From positions 44,008,144 to 44,072,143 of the forward strand of contig CM023457.1 in assembly GCA_013339765.2 (NCBI GenBank): a DNA stretch of 64,000 bases. The letters run 5' to 3'. Positions 26,601-37,200 of the stretch are shown piece by piece. The translations under genes and the position numbers were made by a program. The notes below the pieces were generated by a model that was given only the letters and a program-made list of their open reading frames with translations, had not been told where the DNA came from and did not search any database. The stretch's first letter is position 1; every line of letters begins with the position of its first letter. The DNA comes from Haemaphysalis longicornis (Eukaryota > Arthropoda > Arachnida > Ixodida > Ixodidae).

Positions 26601-29600
26601 ATCTAGCAGGCCCCCCAAAAAATATCTTTAAAAGCATGCAAGATCGGCCAACGCACCCAAAAATGTTGAATGCTTCTTCGAAGGCAATGGCATCAAAAGA
26701 ATTTACGTTACTATCGGCCGCTTGCTCGGACATCCTGCGGTGTTCCCCAATAAAGCTGTATCAATCAAAACTCAGGTGTCGTAATGGGATTGCCTTCATA
26801 GATACGCTCGCTAAATCCCGAATATGCTCTTCAAGGAAGCTCGTTACGAATTGAAACGGTCTTGCATTTTTCATTACAAAGAAACAAAGCGCACGAATTG
26901 GCCCGAATTCACACTATCCCGAATATTTAGACCGCTTGAAATGCCTCGTCGCTCGAACATTTGTGTATTTGCAAGATGGAGAAGTGAACTCACGAGCTGG
27001 CGGAGGAGGACTGGTGGGCTGATGCGCACGAACATATATTTCAACGGGTCTGTAATCCGGTAGCTGATTTGTTGGTTGGTCAAGATCCGATTCCCGTTCG
27101 TCACTTCCACTTTGAGTTCCTGCGATGCCAGAACAAAGCAACATTTATGCCGCCTATAAACGCGGTGTACGCCGATCTAGGAGTACTGACAATGACGTTT
27201 GCTGTTGGTGTTTGTACAGTTCGCATACCCTACAAGCCAAGATATCGTGCTATAGGGTATAGAGGCCATGCGTGGCCACTAATTTGCTTCCACCTGATTT
27301 GTGCCATTTCAGCCGCGGGATTGCTTAGTTGGCAGAGCACCCCGCCACGCTGGCATCAGTGGGACCACCTGTCGTATCAAATGAAAACATATTGAGGCAT
27401 TCGATCGTCTTCGACGTCATGTCAAGGACTCGCCAGGTATCCAGGGTGCGGGTCGACCGACGATATGGCGCTGGCTTCGAGTACGGCCTGATGCAGGTAG
27501 CTGCAGCTCCGCTCGCCAAAATGGAACTCTTCGCAATAACTATGTTTGATATGCCGGAAAAGGAGGGCACACACAAACAAATATTTTCAATGAAAATCCT
27601 CATTCCATTTAAATGATCATAATAGTCTGAATACTGCACCTAAATAGCCAATATAACGCTGCGCTTAAACCCTATGCCTAAACGTTTTATTTTAAAGCTG
27701 CTCAGAAGGCGACGCAACCGCCGCCAAAAAGCCACGCAAGCCCTTCCCTGTACAACTGTAGTCACAACCCGCCTACACCGCGTGTTATGAGGCTTTCTGA
27801 GACGGAAACTGTTTTCACCCTGGTTGGGGTGCAGAAGACTACGCAAGCGTGTAATGAAGTCCGTTCAAGAGCGGCAAATCGTATGGGCACCAATTTTCTT
27901 CCAGGCCCTACGCCTCCGATGCAATCAAAACAGACTGGTGATTTGAGATTATATGTCGTCGGTAGGATTAAGCTCATCGCTGTCTCCATTCATGGTCATG
28001 GCTCAGCTACCAGACACTCGTCGGCTCTTTTCCGGACTGTATCCCCGGAATTAAATTGTGGGCTTTAATGATCCCGCCCTGCTCACAATGCTCAAGTGTG
28101 GTGTAGGTTTAGTTAGGAGCGACAGAGGGTGCGAGCATTCGAACGTTGTTCTTAGGCAACCAAAAACAGTTCCAGGATCAACCTTTCCGCATTATAAGAG
28201 GAATGTGCAGTTATAATTCTTACCTGGCATGTAGATGACTAGTGCGCAGGCGCCGACCACGGGCACGGCTAAGCAGCCGAAAACAAGGAGCATTTGCCAA
28301 GTGGTGATAATATCGGAGTCCCTAAGAAACCACGATGAGAGATCCTAAGAAGTCAGACTCCGCAAATACTCTTGGTTTTCAAATTGAGATGAGTTAATAA
28401 AGCAGGTAGTTACTTCCCCCCCGTCCCCACAGGCCGGAAAGTCCCGTTCGTCTCGGTTCGAGCACTTCAGCATGTAAATTTGTAGTACTTATGAATAGGT
28501 CTGTTCGTATTAAGGGATAACCCCCTCAACAGTAGTCCTCAAGTGCGACCACGTGTTAATACCAAACTACATTTGCCTCAGCAACATCAATCAGAACTAC
28601 GTTCTTTACAAATCACTGAGAAGAAACGCTGTTTCAAACTGCGTGGCATCTATTATTTATAACAAGGTGGCAGTCAAGTTATGTCTAGAGTAGGGTACAA
28701 TAACGGGAAATGATTGGCCTGTACAGGCACAATTGCTGGGACTGTCTACAATTAAGGTGCTCAGGTAGCAGTGCACCTCTAGTATCAGGTAGATGCATAA
28801 GAAGTTAATTTTTTTATTTCCCCCATGTGGAAGTTCCTAAATTGCTCCACATTCTTGCTTCTAGTTTTCTCTGAGAGAGAATTTTTATTTTAAAGCAACA
28901 TAGCGTGTAATTACTAGGAACATGGTGCATGAAAAACTTTAATTCTCCATTCTCCATCCGGTGTGCCATGCAACGCATTCCAGCTGGTGACACAGATTAC
29001 GACGGCGACAACGACAACCACAACGACAACGACAATGCAAACAACAACAACAACAACAAAGACAGCGACAACACCATCGTCAACAACAGCAGAAGCGCCA
29101 ACGTCAATAACGACAACAACGACATCAATGTCATCAGACACCAACGACATCACCATCAACAGCAACAACAGCAGGAGCAGCAACAACAACACCAGCAACG
29201 ACTGTAGCCTCAAGAGATTAGCATTCGCTGTTAGGAACGTACGTGCGCTCATTATAACTACTTTTAAATAGGCTTAACAAAAAATGCATTAGTAAACAAG
29301 CCTCGGCGTTGTTTAAAAGCCTGTGTTTTGCTTAAATCGGACATGAAAACAAACACAACGTCCTTCAATTCAAAGAAAACAGCACCTTTGGTAACTCACT
29401 CAGCTTTATTATAGCCAAGAAATGCAAGAAATATTATAGAACATTCGAATTTGCCACTACATTTATGATATAAGCAGAAGGGGCAAAGCATAGGCCAGCG
29501 TTGAGAATAGAATTATTAGTGTGTCAGTTGCAAGTCATCCTTCAAGTAATACGATCAAGATGAAAAAGAGGCACCACTCCTAGTCGCCCGTCAAGTTTCT

Positions 29601-31135
29601 TGTTGTAGGCTTGAGTTGGTCGCCGCCAATCGCACAAAAATATTCGGCGCCGTCATAGAAAAGTGGCTGGAAATAGGCTCGCAAATCGCCATTTAATCTT
29701 GTTTTCTTTTATTATCTGGTTTATTTGTATGATGTTTCCGAAGGACTGGTATCATTGCAATCGTTTATTTTATGAAGGTTGAGAATGATTGGTGTAATTC
29801 CTATCGGTACAGAAAATTAACAATTTTTTCAATAAATAGAGCTTTCATTTTGTCTTCATTTATAACTGAAGGCGCAATGTGGCGGCAACCATGACCATCG
29901 GTGTCATAAACCGGGTCCGAAATTCCCAAAAAAACGGAACGACATACTGTCTCGGTCAAAAGGAAATTTTTAATGGCCTGTAGGTTATTCTTTAGTGAAC
30001 CATAATCGAATTGCCGAGCGGTAAAGTTGTACGCTTTAAGATCTAAAGCGATCAAAAGCGGATGGTGCTTCTTAGGGATGCCAGAGCCACTGAAATATAA
30101 ATGGCGATAAGTTCTTACTTTTCATCCAGCGCAGGTGCTGGAAGTAAAAATACAATCAGATAATATTATTTTTCATAAAGAAGTGTTGGACGAACAGTGA
30201 CAAAACAATAAATAAATCAAAAGAATATTATAGCATATATTGCAATTTTTAATGCATATCTTCAATATGACCGAACGCACACAACGATTAATGATGCGGA
30301 AGCACGTAGTGGAGACTTTCCGATAAATGCGACCCGTCCGCTCAACACCGAGTCGCTTTAAAGTCGAGTTCGCTACTACCCACAAATGAATTACCCGGAG
30401 ACATTTTCGGGGGTGATAAAGAAGATTGACATCAAAGTATCATGACACGAGGGTCTTTATTTCCGGCATACTGTTCTATGGATCCCTATAAAACGCTACA
30501 AACCAAGACCTTTTAAATTATGCTTCACCAGATGAGGGGAATGCATTTGCTGCAAACAAGCATTAGGGGCAAAAAAACTGTTTTACGTATGAAAATATGA
30601 TGGCCTTGACACTAAATGCCTTCCTTAAAAGCCAGGTATCTCTAAAGAGTGCCGTGCACCAATTTCTGGGAAGGTAGGCTTCAATTCTTGATAGAAATGT
30701 ATTCGTGGAAAGACATTTTTAGGTGAATATAAGTGGTCGCTTTAAAATACAAAGGCCTCGGGCGAACGGTTTCCCTATGGGGTGAACGCCCTACACCTCA
30801 AAATTAAAAATAAACGCAAGGGTTTCTCCACTATTTCCCGCTATTCTGCGTCAAGAAGTAACACAGCAATACATCAACATGGAGGCTCAAATGAAACAGC
30901 AAGAGCAATAAGGTGAGTGCTGAATTTTTTATTCCCATGTGGGATTGGTGTATTCAGTTTCTCATGGTTTATGGAGGCCATTCGGACAACGCACAAGTTT
31001 GGTTCATTCCAAATATTAGCTCCTCGAATCATACTGACACCACGTTAAACATAAACGTTTCTCGTATGGGCTATATAATTAGGAAAAAAAGAATCGCCAT
31101 GCGAGTCAATAGCTCGTTTCCAGCAATAGAACATA

Positions 31136-31231
<96 letters not shown>

Positions 31232-34200
31232 TTGACATACCACTAGCCTTATTGGCAGGCTTAACGCAGGTGTGGGTGAATGCAGTACAAGGACATTCAC
31301 CGAAACAGCAGCGAGGAGAAAGTCAGATCGGATTTATTATACAACAGACACACTTACACACACACTTGTAGGTGCGTAAGAGCGAGTTACAAGACATGGT
31401 AATGACAAACCTACACAAAAGGTGTAATACGTAGGACCACAACGTAGTCGCTGCCCAGTAAAACAAGAGAGGAATAGTTCACAACAATTTTCCTGCAATA
31501 CCAACAGTAAAAAACGAATTGGCACTTTTTTTAAGGACGTAAGTACAGAGTAGGAGTCTACCGTCTTGAAAAGTTAATCATTTCAATCACCTGGTGTGCG
31601 TGAGAAAAAGGACTATTTGAAAGCACCTGTGCGTCATCAAAAATTTGATTTTCTTATAGTGGTATAACCGTGTTGAGCATCGTTACATCGGTTCTGTGTA
31701 CTTAGATTTTGGCATGCCGAGTTTATCATATTATACGGGATAGAGTAGCCTTAACGTATCTCGGTAACGTCGGGCCTCCATTTTTTATACGTTTCGTGTC
31801 TGTAGAAGGTGTTAAATCTCCCGCTAGGTATGCACCATTCATCATAATCATCATGAAAGCACCCCTGTCATTAAAGTGATCGTCCCCGCGAAGGGCAGCC
31901 ATGGCCCAGGTCTGCCTTGCGTCGTTCTTCCGCTATATTTTTGGGGCCGTTCAACCCGGGAGGATGACCGCACACGACGACGGAGACCACCGACGTCCCC
32001 TCCGGCTTGAGGTACCCAGAACCCCGTTTCGTTGACTGCTGTTTCCGCTGAGCACCCCGCCCTCAGCCCGAGGTCGGCATGGCTGGCCCAGACCATCCAC
32101 TGACGACCGAGAGTAAGTGTCGAATGGATAAGCTGCGCCGGCAGCAAAGCATGTTTCGGGTCGCTACTTCGAGACTGCTCAAGCCAGCGAATGAGCTTCT
32201 GGAAGCCCCCCATCCACCTTCGCATGATTTGCAAGCGGCCATTGACCTCCTTGAAAGTAAAGATGCCGCACTGTACCAGATTGAAGGGAGAATTGTAGAA
32301 CTGCTTGACCGTGACAAACTGGATCAGGACTACTTCGACGCATTGACATGTCGAGGAGAGATATGCCGTACACTCATGTGGCTCCGCGATGCTTTAAAGG
32401 TCGCAAAGTCGCCCGGTATGACAGCCACTACAAACGGCACATCAGGCACGCCAATTTGCCCTCGCCCATTGACTTTAGTGTTGAACGGCGTTCGGCCGAC
32501 AACGCATCGAAGCGACCCCTCTGAAGTGCGCTCACTTACATCGACCTCGAAGATTACCTTGCCAACGCTTCAGGTCCCCACAGTTAACGTTGAGCCGTGT
32601 GAACTGCAGAGGCTTGGGAGCCTTTTTGACAGGACTACGCGCGAGCACAGGGACTTGTCCCAGGTAGGGCTGGCAGATATGCGGTCGTCCACGTCTATCA
32701 CGCCGAGAAAACGAATGGAGAGTGCACACCGCGTTGTGCACATGACGAAGTATGGAACATCGACTCGGGATAGCGTGAGGCCAGCAGGTCCGCCAGAGTA
32801 CAACCGCTCCAGGATGGGGATGCAGGGACCCGTTTCGTTTAACGCGACGCGCGACGCTAGGAAGTGCCTCTTTCCCACACCAGACAAAAAGAAGACGCTG
32901 GAAACCAATTTGCCCGCAAACGTCTACGAATTTTCCGCAAAGAAACAAATTGCCGGTGAAGCCCAGGCTTCGACATGCAAGGCCGAAGACGAGGCTGAAC
33001 GAAAGGACCTGCAAGTGGGTGCCTGCTACGAGGGAGCATCGAACATCCCAACGAAACAAGGGGGTGCAGACCATGAGGCTACGCCTGCCGCACACAAGGA
33101 CGACTCAGAAGCTGCAGTCCAAACAGACAACAAAAACCTGGAGATTTCAAGGATGATAGAGAGAAGGCAGAGCCACCACCGTGCGAGATCGAGTGTGTCT
33201 TCCTTTCAGACAAAGTGAAGAGCAAACGCTTACTGGAAGCAATGAAAAGTCGACGAACTCTAACCAACGGAGGATTGCTACACGTTGTACCCAGGCACGA
33301 ATCTGAGGTGTTCCAGCTCAAAGTTGGGATAGCCGAGAAACCCTGGCGTGTCACGTCTGCCCCAAGCGAGGAGGCAGCAAGGGCCGGTGGAGAACCATCC
33401 GAACCGTACATTGAGCTGACAAAAAGCATGAAAACGATCTCGTCAGGAGAGGAAAAACAGACGGAAGGCAAGCACAAAGCCGACAGAACAACACCACTAG
33501 ACTCCCTGCGGAACAGCTATCGTTTCACCAAAATATTAGGACTTGCAAGACACCGACTTCGCCACAATAACTGCAAGGCTAAAGGACTGCAACCTTCTGA
33601 GGCAGCTGGACCCACAGTCTGGTTGTCGTCCGCATTACATTGGCGGCCCTTGGCTGTCGTGAGATCTGCACGACGGCGCAAGCACCGGTGGAGACGAACG
33701 AGAGGATAGCATTCCCCGACCACGTCGCAAGGATTGACCTTATAGACAGAAAAAACAAAATGTTGGGATTACGGATTTATTGTGCACCCATCGATTATCT
33801 CAGGCGCGGGAGGATGTTAAATCTCCCGCTAGGTACGCGCCATTCATCATAATCATCATGAAAGCACCGCTGTCATTAAAGTGATCGCCCCCGCGAAGGG
33901 CAGCCATGGCCCAGGTCTGCGTTGCGTCATTCTTCCGCTATAGAAGGCTTGATGGAGATGTACGCCTGTTATAAGAGTTAAGAATAAAGAGAACAGGTTT
34001 TCTGTCTTATTAATATTAGTTTGTGTGTAGGGATTCAAAACTGCTGCTCCGTACTTTAATACCGGCCAGACACATGTTCTGTATGCTAATAGCTCAATTC
34101 CGCACGTTGATTTCCCGAGAGGGAAAAACTAAGCCTACAGATTTCTAGGTTGGTACTGCCTTTATACATGGATAATTGACATGGTATTGAAACGTGAGCG

Positions 34201-37200
34201 GATGCTTCTTGCGAGTTAGTCATTGCAACCGTTTTCTATGAATTTATTGTCATTTGCCGTGTTGAGAACAATTCCTGTATTTTGTTTAATGATGAGTTTA
34301 TTACCGACTTCTTTACGTGTGGTTTAATAAGAAAAGCTAAAGATCCCCTCCTCACTGATGTGCATGTCATCAAAAGGAGAGGCGTCAACACAAGTAACAA
34401 AATCAGAGACAATGCCGTTATCAAAGGCAAACACTGAGCAGAAGTAACGATTCAGTGCTTCACAGATTTCTCTTTTCGCTAACAACAACATTATTAACCT
34501 TATTGCTAGGTGGGGAATTTTTTTGGATGTTGAAAAGTTGCGCCAAAACTTTTCAGGGAAGGACACCAGACAACCCGCCGCGGTGGCTCAGTGGCTAAGG
34601 CGTTGCGCTGCTGAGCACGAGGTCGCGGGTTCGATTCCCGGCCGCGGCGGCCGCTTTTCTGATGGAGGCGAAAAGCAAAAACGCCCGTGTGTACGAGATT
34701 TCGGCGCAAGATAAAGATCCCCAGGTGGTCAAAATTAATCCGGAGCCCTCCACTACGGCGCGCCTCATCGCCTGCGTTGCGTCGGCGCGTTAAACCCCAC
34801 AATCAATCAATCAATCAAATCAGGACACCAGACAATTTTTAGAGCAACGCACTGACAGTATTCTGTGTCTTTCCAAATACTTTCTTTTAGGTCAAGACGC
34901 AGGCTGCGAAACTTATCGGTGTTACAAGCGGTAGGGTTTCGCTTGCTTTGATAAGCAAGCTTGCGTGATAAGCGTGTTATTGTCCGTGTCACCCATGTAC
35001 TCAAGTTGCGCACAACCTTTGTTTTGAACGGAACAAAGACGTTGACGTACTAGAAACGATATTTTTCGAGTAAAGCAAAGTATAGTCCACTGAGTACTGG
35101 TTTGATTCACAGAATACAGGAAATGACGAAGAAGTGCTTTCAAGGGCACCTAGCACGTTCATCACTAGCGGGAGAGAAACGTGGGAATCTACTCCCCTTA
35201 TTCCTAAATGACTGGAACAAATTCTGTTTGTAGCGTTAACCATGCCATTTTATGGTCCTAGATAGTCTAGACTATGTGTACTTGCGGTTTTCGCCGCACG
35301 ACGTGCGTGTTGACCCGGAATAGAACAAGAACGGATTATCTGGAAGTTTAATGTGTCCAGGTTGTTTGACGAGTTGTGACAAGTCGTGAAATAACACAAA
35401 ATCCGCAAATGGCACCGAGGAAGCAGACATATGTGCGTGTTAAATCGCTATCACAGCTTCTGCAGTCAAAATTTAAATCGCATTCCATCAGAATGTTGCA
35501 GGGACCGTTTCTGTGAGGGCATAAAAAGGCATTCTTCTCAACGAACGTGTTGTGTCACTGTTGGGAGGCCGATAGAAGCCGCCTATAAGGAGATTTTATT
35601 CCTATAAGCAGAACTTAGCCAACCGGCATTAAACTCCAACGATGTCAGAGAGCCTTCCCAACATCGGTGACAGCGGTTGGGTGCCCATTCACAACCCTGG
35701 GGGGCAATATTTCAGTGTCCTTAAAATCGGGATGAATCCAAGTTTAGGTTACGATTTATATAAAGGGTTTGTACGCCAATGCTGATTTTAAAGTCTGCAC
35801 TTTTGTTCCTTATGCTTCTGGCATTGATTGTATTAGGGAGTCTTTTCTGTTTTTTCGAGTGGCCATATGGTCTTTTTTAGGCTCGTTAGGGCTTCAATAA
35901 AGCGGTTGTTTGTCACTGTCCCATGCCAAGCTTGTTTTGTGTACTTTAATCTTGTAAAAAGTTGAACGTTCCCGCCTGACTTCCTAGCGTGAACTGTACT
36001 CTTCCAAAGGTACTTTCTGATTTTCCTAGTGGCTGGTGCAAAATCTTCGGATATTGGAATGTTCGACCGGTAATGTTGAGGCAGTACTTAGTACTGACAG
36101 TTTGCCCCTGTGGTCGATCAACTTCAGAATAACAGGTCGCGGTTTAGCACATTTTTTCCGGCCTAGTCCGTGTATCCGCTCTACGGAGGACACTTTTACA
36201 TTTATTTTCGCTTGGAATATGTTGTCAACTTTTTTATGAGTGATTTACCTGCTTCTTCTTCCTTTTTGATGTAATATACACAGTTGCCCGATTTGCTGAT
36301 GCCGGCAAGAGTAAGCGCAAGTTAGGCAGGGCTTATAAGCTTGCAGGACGAGCTATTTTCACTTAAACGTAATGAATATTTATTTTATAACAGTAAGAAT
36401 GGCATGGTAAACAATGGGAGTTACGAAAGTACACGTAAACTTAGCAGTACAAGTATTTACTGCCCGCACTATGCTTGTTTGTGGTTGCACAGCAGTCCGG
36501 CGCTATGGGATTGTCTCACACGACACCGGACGATTGGCGTAAGCGACATTGCCTTACGTGACCCTGTTTGTTCAGCATAGCTTATGTCTCACGAAGCGAT
36601 TAGTGGCTACCGCAAGAACAACAAACCCAGTGCAAATACGGTCAGAAACAAAGCAAATGCAGAAAGCGCTCCTGCGTAGTAAAGTGGCATCATCTAGGAG
36701 GACTGGCAGTAACGAAGGGGTTCCAGCAGTCCCGTACAGACTAAACAGCGCATTAATGTTCGTTTGAAGACCTGTCCTTGTTACGCCATCGCAGACATCA
36801 CGAAACACGCGAGTCGGCGGGAGAATCAAAACTTTTATTTCAATTTAATATTTTTTAGTACATAAAGCAATCTTTGCTGCCGCACCATGCGCTGGGGCCA
36901 CTTTAAAACAAATTCTTTCGCATAAAACAAAATTTTATCGTATATGCCTGGCCGCTCTGGGCCCCACTTATTGATGATTAAATGGTCGATATCAGATTTA
37001 AACACCTGTTGACTTTTACGTTGTCTCACCTTGTTCTTAAGAGGCGAAAACTCCCCGTTTGCGAATTTCAAAGTAGAGGTTTACATGGTCACGCACTGCA
37101 GTACCTCCGTTATGCTAGACATTTCAACGAATTTATATTACAACGTAATTAAAGTTGCGCATAGCGCCGGGGAAAAATAGCGACAGCGGGTCGAGGCCCT

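Larger units (their letters stand above)
28345..31809. other. Start of the long anchor intron
   Basis: AT-rich sequence with an ACR trinucleotide block (28995-29205), a worn MITE-like copy (29380-29730), a coding-like segment (29801-30099) and a TTTA microsatellite (31139-31234). Nothing else is supported. Confidence 0.5.
31810..33942 (+). mobile_element. Complete non-autonomous BEL/Pao-like LTR element
   Basis: Two 128-bp direct repeats (31810-31937 and 33815-33942) start TGTTAAATCTCCCGC, end CGCTATA and differ at 6 positions (95 percent identity). GAAGG flanks the element on both sides (31805-31809 and 33943-33947), a 5-bp target duplication as made by BEL/Pao elements. A purine tract GGGAGGA directly precedes the 3' repeat. 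The interior codes for a Gag-like protein but has no protease, RT or integrase, so movement would depend on an autonomous relative. It inserted into the older CR1-like LINE. Confidence 0.88.

Noticed and set aside
28914..29271. Long overlapping ORFs on both strands (poly-Thr, poly-Asn, poly-Val/Leu)
   Set aside because: Trinucleotide repeat open in several frames at once; no real start context.
30913..31371. 152-codon plus-strand ORF
   Set aside because: Two thirds of it is the (TTTA)n microsatellite read as FIYL repeats.
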